In this document: positions 26,136 through 38,301 of the stretch, piece after piece
Layout of the letters: each line of letters starts with the position of its first letter
Position numbering within the stretch: the first letter of the stretch is position 1
Source of the DNA: Eopsaltria australis
Lineage: Eukaryota; Chordata; Aves; Passeriformes; Petroicidae
Direction of reading: 5' to 3'
Length of the DNA: 64,000 bases
Assembly: GCA_034509425.1 (NCBI GenBank)
Contig: JAVTVJ010000121.1
Location: 992,001 to 1,056,000, forward strand
Translations under genes and position numbers: made by a program
The notes under the pieces: generated by a model
What the model was told of the DNA's origin: nothing
Databases searched by the model: none
Seen by the model: only the letters and a program-made list of their open reading frames with translations

Positions 26136-26825
26136 ATCTGAAAGTACCTTGTCAGAATTAGCACATAGCTGGAGTAAAAAGAGCGGGAAGCTGAGATTTC
26201 CTTGAAATACATTATTTTCTTCTTTGGTTGGTTGAACCCAATGTTCATATAGCTACAGCTTTTGAAAATCTTACTCTGTGAACTTTTTGTGTATTTAACA
26301 TGCTTAGCTTGCACTTAGAGATTGAATGGTTCTAACAGCTAACCAGTGTTTATTGCGAAAGTATCACTGTCTGACTATGAGTTTGCCACAGTGCTCGTCC
26401 CTTTTTGTACCTGGAAGAAATATTTTTTGAGGATTTCCTCCATAATTTTGGTTAGTGTAACAGTTGGGAAATATGCTGCTTCATTCGTCATCCTTTTCTC
26501 ATTCATGCTTTCATTTTTAATAAAAGAATTGTTTGTCTTGCTACCGTATTATTTATAAATGTGACACTAATAGGGGAAAATCACAGAGATGTAAAGTTGT
26601 GTATTTATTTGGAAAATGTACCTTACATAGGATCCCTTTTCCAGCAAACTCAGTTAGTTCTTTGTGTATAAATACTTCCTCCTTAGACTGTAGTTACCAA
26701 ATATTAATTGTTTTCAAATTAAGAAAAGACTATGAATTTCTTGTGTCACATCAGATAATACAGTTTTTGGGGGTTTTTTATATGTGAGGTTTTTCATCAA
26801 GATGAAATATGGGAAATCAGAGACA

Positions 26826-26855
26826 ATTTCTAGATTCTAGAATTTCTAGAATTTC
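26826..26855 (+). repeat. Overlapping TTCTAGAA units
   Basis: TTTCTAG, ATTCTAG, AATTTCTAG and AATTTC follow one another, giving two TTCTAGAA palindromes that resemble heat-shock-element half-site pairs (TTC-2-GAA). The spacing between pairs is one base short of the canonical array, so this may be only a short tandem repeat. Confidence 0.5.
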
Positions 26856-27352
26856 ACAGACACTCTAGGCAGCCGTAATATCCACTTCTACATATGCTGT
26901 GAGTATAGAGTTGATTAATTTTTTGGTTATTTAAGAAGATCAAAAAATTTTTTATCTGAAGAATTAAAAGAAGTGGAATTTTTTTTAACATTTGGAGACA
27001 ATGTGACTAACACTGTACAGCATATTCTTTTATGTGGACTGGGACTTCCATGTGTAAGTATTTTTTACTGAAAGAACCTCTAGATGAAATGCGTTCTGAA
27101 GTTATCTGTATAGCTTGCTCCATCCTTTACGTCTGTTTATGTAATATAGTCTTCAGCTCTATCACTTTCTCTGAAATAGGTAAAAGTGAGAATTAAGCAA
27201 ACACTTCATTCTTCCTTTTTCTCCTTCCAAGTGAAATAAAGGAAGAATGAAATAATGAATGCTTTACTTGTACTTGAAAAGAACTTTCTGCTGCTGCAGC
27301 AGCTGTGTGCATGTGCCACACTAGAGATCCTTAGGTTGGGTTTTGTTTTCAG

Positions 27353-27517
27353 TCCCTGCCTGCCCTTGCCCCTTTCTCAGAGCAGGAAAGCAGCATAGCT
27401 GCAGGTTGGCTTGGCCTTGGGAAGCGTTGCTGAGCTGCTGCTATAAGCACTTCAGAGAGGACTTGTTACTTACGTTTCCTACTTGTGTTGGCCTAACCTG
27501 CATAGACAAGTTGTGGT
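27353..27517 (+). other. Exon-like open segment in the TCF12 intron, phase 1-1
   Basis: A strong acceptor (GGGTTTTGTTTTCAG, ending 27352) and a strong donor (GTAAGT at 27518) bound 165 bp, exactly 55 codons. Entered in phase 1, as the upstream TCF12 exon requires, the frame is open throughout and leaves in phase 1. It could therefore be inserted between residues 49 and 51 without breaking the protein. The segment is richer in GC than its surroundings. The peptide (VPACPCPFLRAGKQ...) is Cys/Leu-rich, unlike the Ser/Pro-rich HEB N-terminus, and I do not recognise it. Chance remains quite possible. Confidence 0.22.
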
Positions 27518-30124
27518 GTAAGTGTCCTTGGCATGGGGACCAGATTCTGTACCAAGGCGAGGTCGGCATTGATGACAAGGAGAGTGTGAACCGAGGGAAT
27601 CAGACTCTGCAAGGTGTCTGCTTGTTGTTGTTTTCCCCTTTTAAGCAAATTTACTGCTGCCTCAGCGGACGTGTGTCCTAAAGCTCTGCAGCTATCCTTG
27701 GGAACGAACACAGCATTAATAACCCAAGTATCCTCTGACTGTTGTGCCAGTTGGTCTCAAGTCACGTTTGGGAATAAAAGGTCTTTCAGAGCTCCAACAA
27801 ATGTTCTCTTTATGTGTCCTTTTAGCCTTTGAGTCAGTACCGATTGAGTAGGCACTGTTTTTGGGATTGTGGCAGTAGGGTCACTGACATACATTGAGAT
27901 AAGCTCATTGTGTTCTGAATATATAAGTGTGTATAAATACTGGCCTGATTTTGTCAGGCTTAATAAAGATAGCATTTTAAATTAGTTTAGTATGAGAAGT
28001 TAGGTATTTATCTTTTTAAATTATAATTCTGAAATAATTTTTATACTTGCACGACTAACCTTTAAATGAAAGGCACAGATCATTTAATTCCTGTAACAAG
28101 CTTCCATATTGAGATATTAAATGCTTTTCAATATTCTCTGGTTTTATAATCTGTGCTATTGTTTTATTGGATATGTTAAATTATAGGAACATGGAATACT
28201 GAATAATGAACAAAATACATACTTCTTGAAATGTGTTTTTTTTGTTTGTTTGAATGGCTCTTAATTAATATCTAAAAATTCACTAGGAATAGCAAAGTCC
28301 TAGGAAATATTGTTACTCACTTTCTACTTAGTGCTGTTATTTTTATAAAATTGCAAAATTTTGTAAAAAGTTAAAACAGGCTTTTTATCTCCATTAAAAG
28401 CTTTTGTCAAGATTGTATCATTGCATGGTGAAGAGAAGATATTCTTGAGTTTTAAAGGATGTAGCAACAAGACAAAATTTCTGTTCCTGTTTTGCTGCAT
28501 TGTTGAGGAACTGCCTTTCTTTTTTCCTTTTCTGTTTTCTGGTTTCCTCAGCTGTAAAATGAGGCCAAGTGTTTACACTGTAGAACAGACAAGAAGTTTT
28601 GGAACTTGCTCAGTTCATGTAAAAGGTAGTTTTGGAATGGGTTAATATAAATAACCTCATATGACCTAAGCAGAGTTAAATTAGCTTCCACTGTTTTCAG
28701 TGTCAATGTTCACTCTCTCCTTTTGTATTTAGTTTGATGTCTCTGCTTGTTTAATTCAACCTTCTACTTACGTTGATCAGGTTTTGGGGTTTTTCTTCTT
28801 CAGTTCAGCTCTTGCTGTGTCTACTATACAGCTTCTCAAATGTAAGCTCTGTTACTTGAAAATGTGGAAATGCAGTTTTCAGTCTGGGACTCATATTAGC
28901 ATTATAGAATCTGTTTCAGCACACCTTCACAGATTACATATACATCTCGATTCTGTAAATTTTATTTGAATCTTATCCAAATAAGAAAACACAGGTAGAT
29001 ACATTTGCCTAAATTTCTTCAAGGAAGAAAATTTCTAGTCTAAAAAGCTTTTCTGATACATAAACAGAAAACAACCCTGTCCGTAGCTATCCTTTGTATT
29101 TAATGGATTAAATGCACTTTGACAGCTGGATATATGTACCAGTGTCTAGCCTATGGCCATGATCTAATAATCATGGATATGGTAACAAGTAGTCTAAAAA
29201 GATTCAGTAATCAAGTGGGTTTTTTGACAAAACCTACTCTGACTGAAACAAGAGATGAGGCTCTGTTAAATGTAGCTGCACTTGGTACTCTATCTGTATT
29301 CTGAGTACTTAAAATATCCTTTGGGTTGTTGTAGACAGAACCTATGCTCTATCAGCAATGGAAAAGCTAATTGTGCTACAACAAGTTAGGAAACAAATTT
29401 GATTTAGCCTAATGATCATGAAGAACTTAGTTTCAAAACAATAATTTCTACTTCCCCTGAAGTGCTTTTTAATTCGTCTGCTTCTTCTGTCATAAGAACA
29501 GTTGTATATCATCAAACGGAGCCTTTTGTGAAATAGATGACTTTTTATATCATAGTTCTGGTATGTGAGGGTAAGTTTAAGAAGTACTGATGAGTAAATA
29601 CATGTCAAAGGGGAAGACTTCAAGCACTACAGATATTTTGGAAACAAATACTTCACATATTAACAGTGTGCTTTGGTCTCAGTTCCATTTGGTTAGTGAA
29701 ACCTATTTTGTAAGTAAATATTATTTAAGAGAAAAACAGTGTCTTGGCCCTCAGACAATTCTTTGAAACTCAAAATTCAACTACCATGTTTTGCCAAACG
29801 AGCCTGTTTTGACTCTTGTTTTATATTTGGTTCTAGCTTTTGGGTGAAAAAAAAAGCTGCTTTACATCCTGTAAACCTTGTGAAAAACAACCAGGTTGGG
29901 ATAAAAACAAATGATCCAAACATTGTAGATTTGTTATCTCTTCTCTTATTTTAAATGGAATTTCTGATCTGGCTAGTGGGAACAATATTTTAGAAAACGC
30001 GGAAAGGGGAGAGAGTGAGAGTGAATTTAAGGAATTAAACATTTCTTTAGGAAGGTGAACTAAGTGTTGACCCTAGTTTATAGATTACATTTCTGCAGCT
30101 TCTGAATGTGATACTTATTGTGAA

Positions 30125-30224
30125 GTTTTTTGGGTTTGGGGGTTTTGTTTGTTTGGTTTTTGGTGGTTTTTTTTCTGGTTTTGTTTTGGTTTTTTTTGTT
30201 TTGTTTTTTGTGTTTTTTTTTAAT
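30125..30224 (+). repeat. T/G-rich low-complexity tract
   Basis: About 100 bp of only T and G with isolated exceptions, in irregular GGTTTT/TTTTGTTT units. Smaller tracts of the same kind occur near 5440-5465, 10612-10636, 23120-23147, 25527-25540 and 45119-45146, nearly all T/G on this strand. Confidence 0.75.
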
Positions 30225-31773
30225 CATTCATGTCTGGTTTCCCAACTCTTTGTAATTCAAGAGATTTGAGGTACTTGTTTTAAAACTTCACAGCAGCTTT
30301 TATGAGAAGTAGGATGTTGACACTGAAGCAAGTATTTAGGGAGATACGGAAAGCTGAGGAAATGAGGAAGCAGAGGTATTTTCCAGGGAAGCCCATAAGA
30401 TTATCTGGTTGGAACTGTTAGTGTGGGAAGGCTATTTGCTTCATGCCTGATGTGCAAGAAACTGTGGAGATTCTTCTCTTTTCAGTTCTTGTTAGTGTGC
30501 AAAATATACATTTGCTCCCTGACTGTTTTATTATTGTAGATAAGTGACTTCTCCAACTTGTTTTTGAAGAATAGATGTCTTTAAGTGGTAATGAAACAGA
30601 ATATAAAGGCGCAACTTTCGTATTTATTTTGATATAATTGTGTTATCCAAAAATTTAAAACAAATCCTAGGAGCATCAGCATTTGTAAAGAGGAGTGTCC
30701 ACCTTTGAAGCTGGGAAATAAAGAACTGCTGTGCTCTTGGGTTCTTCGTGCAGATCGCCACGTCCACTCCCATGTGATTACTTTTGTCCATTTCCAGATT
30801 TTGTTGCTGGTTAAGGTAGTTGAGGATGTCTTTTTTCTGGACTTGATGTAAGTACTTCTTAATTTCTGAATTAACTATTTTTAAAACAAACTTCATTTTC
30901 AATTCCAAGGAAAAATAAAGAGGAGGTGGTAAAGAATTACTGAATTTTATAGCAGTTTGTTAGTGGTGCTGTTTCTACTAGTATTATTAATGGCATCAAT
31001 AAAACTTTGCTAATGTAATTGCCATTGGGTAGCAGGGAAAACAGTCAACTTGTTTTACTTGGGGTAGATTTGAATTTGGATGTTCAGCTGAAATTTATTA
31101 ATTTTTAAATTTTATTTGGTCATTTGCATTATCCTAGGCTTAGTTTCATCCATGTGGATAATACAGTTAGCTGCTTCTAGGTGTGTGTGATTGCTCCAGG
31201 CATTTGTACAGCATGAACCAAAGGAGCGCCAGTCCTGAATGCTGTATTCTGTGTTGTGTTTTCCAGTTAGGCTTTCTGACATCTGTTGATGGACAAAATG
31301 CCCAGGGACACTTCAGTAATTTGCTCTTTCATTACTGTTCCTGGTGGTGTGATTTTAAGTTTTTTTTATTTTTTAATAGAGATGTCTTGAATAAGAAAAG
31401 AAAGTGCATGGACATAAATATTAAGAATAGTGACTGTGTTCTGGAGTACAGTTTGATTCACTTTTAATGTAAGGCTATTCTTCAAGAGTGCCTCAAGATG
31501 GTTGTAATCACCTTTGAGCAATTTAAAATAATTTTCCTTTTAAAAATCACTTGTCTTAAAGTTTCTTCTCACACACATGTATTTCTGGAAGTGTACAACT
31601 GAAGATGTAAGTGGGAGGCACAGCAGTGTCTGCAGTCACCCCTGAACCAGTGACAGATTTAGTATTTTGAGACTTTGTATTCCCATGGGGCTGGGAATAG
31701 GCTTTTGAGTTGTTTTTAGCCTGCCTTTTCCTCTGAAACCTCATGATGGATTAAATTTGAATGCAGACAGATT

Positions 31774-31790
31774 AAAAAAAAAAAAAAAAA
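31774..31790 (+). repeat. Poly-A run (17)
   Basis: A homopolymer preceded by CAGACAGATT. I looked for a retrocopy upstream of this tail and found none that I recognise, so it is listed as a simple repeat. Confidence 0.85.
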
Positions 31791-32211
31791 GCTAATTTTT
31801 GTTTCCAGTCCTTTTGGAAATGATCTTCGAAATACACAATATATAGAACTAATTGGCATGCATCTGGAATGATACTATTGAGATTTTTGTATTATTATTT
31901 CTTCATAGGAAGTTTGTTGAATTTATTCAGATAAAATTTAGGACTACAGGGAAGGACTTCATTTCTCAGCAGTCTGATAATTTCTTTGGAAATATGGGCC
32001 ACCATTATGACGAAATAGAAATTTGGTGTCTGTACCTCTTGAGTGAAGACTGTGCCTTCGTTTATTTCCTTTATGCATTTTCTATTTTCCTTTAAAAGGA
32101 GCAAAACTAACAAGCTACTTAATGTAAAGCATGCTTACACGTGTGAAATTCCATGTTGTGTTCTGTAGCAGCAGTAGTAATGAACATGGTGCTAATAATG
32201 CCAATATTACA

Positions 32212-32297
32212 GGTTTGATGCCCATACAGGCCCGTAAGAGTTGGGCTTGATGATCCTTTTGGGACCCTTCCAACTCAGAATATTGTGTTCTGTGAAA
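32212..32297 (+). mobile_element. CR1 LINE 3' end fragment
   Basis: The segment has the characteristic end of avian/reptilian CR1: a GTTGGGCTTGATGATCCTTTT block, then GGGACCCTTCCAACTCAGAAT and ATTGTGTTCTGTG. CR1 elements lack a poly-A tail and end in short repeats of the ATTCTRTG type, seen here as a degenerate terminal pair. The copy is 5'-truncated, as nearly all CR1 copies are. It is in the same orientation as TCF12. No reverse transcriptase sequence was seen to its left. Confidence 0.8.
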
Positions 32298-34398
32298 AAG
32301 CACTAGAACTATTTGGTATTCTACTTCTGTCAGCACTGGAATATCTGGCCATCTTTTCGAATGCTTTATTCTTGATTACTTTTTTCTTGGACCTTAAGGA
32401 ATTGTTGGAGTATGTTCACTTAGTACTTTTTGTTAGTTTTCCTCTCAATTTAGTTCAAGATGTAGCTTTTTATCAGTGAGCGTGTCAGTGATATTACCTC
32501 TTGTAATCAAGCACTTATATACCTGGTTTAGATGGGGGAGTTCATTTGAGTCCTGTATAGACTGCAGAGGAAATATTTCTATTATAAAATTCCTGCAAGA
32601 CTTAGTATTTTATATCTGATACAATGAAGTTGTGTCATTACCTTTAGTATGACAGTATTTTGCTATTGAAATGTAGTTTGGATGCTGGCTTAATAATCCT
32701 GTGCTGTTGAAGCCTCTTGCATGCTGGTAGTTTTTACTTTTTACTTTGTATATAAATTCACATGATCTCAGACATTTTGGGACTATTGTTGTGAGTTGTA
32801 GTTATCTCTGTGCTGTAACTTTTTCCTTTCAGAATTTCTGTAAATTGTGTCAGTGAACAGAAGTTATTGGCATAATGGCTCCAATTGTGCAAATAAATCT
32901 TCTGTTGCTGTCCCACAGTGAACAAGCCTTTGCTTAAGTGGCCTGTCTGGTTTTCTTCCTGCCTGTGAGTGATAGGAGTCAAGCTGGCTGGGAGCCATTT
33001 GTGCATACAGCCAGCACTGCACATGTGGTGGGGTTTGGTTGTGGTTTATGTTCTGCAGTGAAATTCATTCTGTGCTTACTGCCAGCCTATGCTGAAGAGC
33101 AGAAAGAGGCTGTTAGGGTTTGTCTGTTAAGAGGGAAAGAGCTCAATCAGGATGCTAAGGTTTTCTGGGGCGTGCGAAGTTCGGTTCAGAAACTGTTATC
33201 TGCCTATCCATAATTCTGTTCTAACAGCTTGGGGCAATGCCAGCCATTTGGAAGTTGTCTCTGACCTTTTTGGGTTTGTTAAGTAGTTATTCACTCCTTT
33301 ACAAGGTTATTTGTAGGGAAGTAGAAGTCCAAACCAGGTGTGCTTTCATAGCCTGTAAATCTCTTCTGGTTTTTGGATATGAATGTGGCCTGATACTGGA
33401 AGTGCCTTGCAGAGGAGAGAGCTGGCTCTGTGCTCAATGTACACTTTTCTCAATATGCCTCTAACTTACTACTTCAGGCTGGAGCTCTGTTTTAATATGA
33501 CTGTTCAAGTATTTCTTTTCTGGATGTGACACATTCTGGCCTTTTTGTATTTGGCTTTTCTAATTTGACTTTCTCTTTGGGGATTTTGATGACTTGTCTT
33601 AGCACTTTCTTATTATTCTCCTTAGTGTTAGAGAAAGTTGTCCTAAGAAGGGTTATATGCTCATTTACTTCAAATAAAATTTGATGATATTGCACATCCT
33701 TAAAAAATACTTCCTGTAATATGTGTCTGGAGCTGGGAATGGAAAACTTTCGAAGTAAATGTCATGGTTACACAGGGTGCACTGCAGTGAAGGAAGTGTC
33801 TCGGTAAGTGTAGATATTGAGAAGTAGAAGCTTGCTGAATGTGCCTACATCTCTGTGATCATGAATTCCCTTTCCTGTTGCCAGTGCTGACTGTGGTCAA
33901 TTGCTTCATATTATTAAAAAGCAATAGCCACAACCCCTCCTATTTTCTTACGCATCTTCTGATTCAGCTGGATTTATCTGGATGTCTGTTATTAAATCCA
34001 TACTATTCAGGAGTGGCAGATTAATTAAGAAGTTTGTCCTTTGGTTTTATACTGTGGCTTGTAACCAAGTTGGTTTTTAAGGAAAAAATGTCCTCTCAGA
34101 GAGGAGCTCTACTTAAAGCTCTGCTTTTATTATGAGGAATATTAGATATAGGCACCTGGCTGTCGGCTATAATCTACTCAAAGGCTAGCATGTATTTTGA
34201 TTCAAATTAAAAGAATTAACTTTTTTTTTTCAGAATTGAGTTTTCCTTGTAACAAACAGAAAAAAAACTTTTAGTTACTTCAGTTAACAGAAGGGATTTT
34301 TTCATAAAAATTATTTTTAGTAAATGATGGCAAGAATGGGTGACTGGCTTGTGTAAGAGTATCCTTATTTTAGTTCTTCCTCCTCAGCACACTCTATG

Positions 34399-34416
34399 CA
34401 TTGTGCATGCACAATG
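34399..34416. other. Perfect 18-bp palindrome CATTGTGCATGCACAATG
   Basis: The 18 bases equal their own reverse complement, centred on GCATGC. It could be a dimeric transcription-factor site or a short cruciform. No matching copy elsewhere was noticed. Confidence 0.7.
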
Positions 34417-37181
34417 AGCTCCTGGTAACTCTTAGAAATAAAATGGAATTTATCTGTGTAGCTATGGTTTGAGATGTCATTTGCAGAAATAAAGACCTTG
34501 ACTGGTTTTGATTGGACAGACAACCAGTTATGAAGTTAAAGGATGTTGACTTCTACATTTTATACTTCAGATTTTTTTCCCCTGGACTGGGAATGGCTCA
34601 TGGTGAACACGGTTATTGAATGCTGAAGTACCATTGTACGATTGTTTTAATGTAAATTGACTTACTGAATCTAGTAAGGGTGATAAGGTAAGTAGGATAT
34701 TAGTAGAAGAGTTTATATGCTGTTTATCATTGCTGTTGACAAATCTGTTAAGGCAAATTTCTGTCATTACTAGTCTAGGACTGGAGGAGTGTTTTCTGAA
34801 GGCATATAGATGATGTAAGAGTAGCTGTGTCTGTGTGTGGTGGACATGGGGTAAAGCATGCTCAAAACTGCAAAGGTGAGGAAACAAAACCAAGTTTGCC
34901 TGCTGCTATTAGATTCTCTGTAGTACTTATTTCTGTGTACTAGTAGAGGGCAGGTGTGATTGGAGTGCAGGGGCGGTGCGTTTTGATTTCCTGCCTATTT
35001 TGACCGAATGAATTAATGGTTACAGTTCTTGATACTTATTTAGTCTGCCAGCTTGTTTTTCCCACAGAAGATCATAATTTGCCTTTTTCTCTGTATTTGA
35101 AAAAGAAACTGTTGTGTACTGAGTTAAATGTACGTATATTTGTACTGACTTCTTCAAGGGTGTTGGACATGTGGTTTAGATTTTCCAACCATGTGCCATT
35201 ACACTGTCAATATACTGTTATTTTGAGAAGTGAGATTTGCATGGAGGAATAATGTACTGGGTAAATTCAGTATTATCTGCCTTGTAACTGTTACATGGCT
35301 CATAGAAACTAGAACACTACTACCCTAAAACTAGCCAATGGAACAGGACTGCTTTATAATCAGTGTGAAATTTTCAGCTACATCAAAAATACACCATTCT
35401 GTTGATGTTGTAGGTACTAAGCTTTGTCACAATACCTTCATTATGAGCTTAGGTTGGCCTTCCGGCTCGTATGTAGTCCTCAGGCTTTACATTTCATTTA
35501 TAGAAAATGCTTATGAGCACCTTTTAATGTACTGTAATCTTATTAAGCCAAGTTGCTGATGTTTTGCGTTAGGTTTGTGCTTTGTATCCCTTCATGCTGA
35601 AGGATACAGTTGACCATAAATACAGCCTTGACTATTCCTGATTTAGGAAAAAAAAAGCTTTGTAAGTACTTTGAATGTATACTTGTATTACGTTTGTCTG
35701 TATACTAAAAAAAGTAGCAGCTTTGCTTTGTTATTACAGTTCTTCAGTGCTTGGCACTAAATTCTATTTACTTTTGAGTCAAATATTTTGGGGAATGTTT
35801 CATTTTCATCTAAAAATGTTTTAAGCGTAATATCAATGTGTGTTCTTCAGAGGTGCAAACCAAGTAGTTTAGTGATTTCCATTAGAATGCTTTTCAGTTA
35901 AATCCCTTAGACTTCTCTGTAAATCCTTAACAGTTCTTGACATCACTACCTCAAGGCACAGAGCTAGCATGTGCAGTCCCAAGGGAGCAGACCCAAGTTC
36001 CAACCCCAGACTGCTCGCTCGAGGAGGCATTTTGCTCAGATCCTTAGGGGAGCGTTGACCTTCTCTTTCTCAAAAAAGTGGCACCTGCTGGCTAACCAGG
36101 CAGGGCTTTGAGGGAATTTGGAAGAGGATGCTTTGGTCTTGGTAGGCTGTGAGATAAAACTTGGGTCAGGGCTAAAGAAGTACTTGGCTTGAGGAATGGA
36201 TAGATGGAAAACAAAGGGGCATTAAGATTCTTGTGAGAGAGAAGCACTGTTTTGATCCATATCTGATGCTCTTTATTCAGGTCTTTGCACTCACTCATAA
36301 TGTGATTTTCCTTGGTGTTCAGTGTTTCTCAGTTATTTGCAGAAGTAGTGCCTCAAATAGGTGGTGTTAATTAAAACAAAACAATGTTTACTTGGTCATT
36401 TCAAAATAAATAATTCGATTCTTATAGATCAGCCTAATGCTGAGGAATCTCAACAATCCAACAAGTTCTTAATTTTTAGTTTGGTAGAATGACAACAGAG
36501 CAAGGAGAAACTCTATTTTCTATTTGCAAGGTCAGTACATAAAATGCTATTCACAGCTTTTAAATCTCATTTTGTGGTTTTATGGTCTGTGTATTTAATG
36601 AAAAGTAATATATTTGTAGGGAGCAATGAGATTTCGTGCTGTTATTTCCAGAAGATGGCTAATACAATACAAACTCAGTGTTTGTCTTTTTTGTTAGATT
36701 TACATAGACTTAATCACAGTAATTGTGCAGTTTTGAGCTGAGAGTTAAATGCATAGAATTGTGTTAAAGCAGAATTTTTTTCACTTCATCCATTCACTAA
36801 AAAAAAACCCCAAAAATTTAAATCTTCAGATGCAAGAAAGTGGGTGGTGTTGAGAGGAAAAGCAGTATAATTTGTAGTATATCTAAGTCCAAATCAGTGA
36901 TTTTTTTTTTAAAAAAAAAAAGCTATTGAGTTATTGAGTGTTAAATTCTAGACTGCATTTAGTAGGGTAAATTGCTTATAATTCTGGATGCACTGATCCT
37001 GATAGGAAAGGGTGATAATTAGTTTCTAATATGGACAGAATTGCTGTTATTAGCTGTGCTCCACATGTTTGCTTCCCCTGTGGCATTCCTTGAGGTGCAG
37101 CAGATGGATGAACCAGGGGCAGAGGTAATGTGTGCCATGATCGGCTGCTGCTTTCCCCTGGGGATACTTCTGGAATGCTGA

Positions 37182-37243
37182 TCTCTTCTTTTTCCTTCTT
37201 TTTTTTTTTTTTTTTTTCTTTCTCTTTTTTTTTTTTTTTTCAG
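37182..37243 (+). repeat. Polypyrimidine tract ending in CAG
   Basis: About 59 nearly uninterrupted pyrimidines (mostly T, in two runs of roughly 18) end in CAG at 37241-37243. Formally this is an excellent 3' splice site in the TCF12 sense direction, but no open exon with a donor follows closely. On the minus strand it gives a Lys/Glu/Arg-rich frame that is an artefact. Confidence 0.7.
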
Positions 37244-38279
37244 CAACTTTGCTGAGATGTATCAGAATTAATTTATGGCATTACTCCTTTATAATCCATT
37301 AATCCAAGCATTTAATGCCAATATGTTAATGTGTTAGAAAAGGATGGGCTGTTTGTGTGCTGGTATCTTAAATCTTACAAAGTCAATATCATGCTTAAAT
37401 ACTTTTCTCCATTCTGTGAGGTTGTGTCATTAATAGTCTGATGTTGCCTGATACTGTTATCTAATCTTTTGGAACATGGTCATGTTGAGAAATGGAGCCT
37501 GCTATTGAAAAGGATTGTCCTTTTTCTTTAAATCTAGCCAAGTAATATCTGCTCTCATTTTCTTTTCTTTCTGTTCTTGATTAAAATGTAGGCAATGGGT
37601 TGTGTGTGGGCTTTTGCATTTGAGTTTTATTGATGTTATTTATTTTTAAAACCAGATCTATCTGAGGTAGTAATGCAGATTGCCTTACTTTGTTGTCATC
37701 CAAAAGAAGTAGCCTTGCTTGGGTGAGCACCAGGAGTCTGCCTTTGCTGTGCTGCAGCTGGGGAGAAGCCCCACTGGAGCAGCAACTCCTCCCTGGTGGC
37801 ACAGGAGCAGAGGACAGGGGGCTGTGCGTGCACAGTGTTGGTTATTAGGAAATACTTTCGTTGATACTTTTCAAATGTTTTCACTTTGTTTATATTTGTC
37901 CCTTCTTTTTCCTTGTCGTTTGCTTGTTTACTCTTCCCTCCCAGTCCATTTCACTCCCTGTTGACACTGTTGGAATCTGCAATATTTTCAGAGAAATTGG
38001 TGATTTTAAACTAAGTGACCTTGAAGGTGAGGCTCCATGATTAATTGCAAGTTTCCCACCAGGGACATAAATTTTACTGAAACTCTCTGGCTCATATTTT
38101 TGTGGTTTTTTTTTTGCAGTGTAGTAGCAGTAGAAAAAATACCTTTCTCTGCATTTTAAAGATGACATGTAAATGTCAAAGATTTTTTTTTTTTAACTTT
38201 ATTTCTTTTTGTTTTTAACCTGGAGTCTTGATCTGGAATGCCTAAAGGAAACTTCTATAAATACATATTTTTATACATG

Positions 38280-38301
38280 TTTGTGTGTGTTACAGGTATG
38301 T
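38280..38301 (+). other. Possible recursive splice site (CAG|GTATGT)
   Basis: A GTGTGTGTTACAG acceptor-like end is joined directly to GTATGT, regenerating a donor, at 38295/38296 within the 39-kb intron. Long vertebrate introns sometimes use such zero-length sites. The tract here is GT- rather than CT-rich, so the match is modest. A similar junction, TTTGTTTTCCAG|GTGTGT, lies at 18056/18057. Confidence 0.2.

Noticed and set aside
25778..26314. 178-codon minus-strand frame
   Set aside because: No domain recognised, composition changes abruptly with local GC content, and no splice sites match; likely chance.
31700..31790. Processed pseudogene ending in the A17 run
   Set aside because: Upstream sequence gives no recognisable coding or RNA-derived sequence and no target duplication was found.
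37182..37260. Exon start after the long polypyrimidine-CAG
   Set aside because: The sequence after CAG meets stops quickly and no donor lies nearby, so it is treated as a simple repeat.
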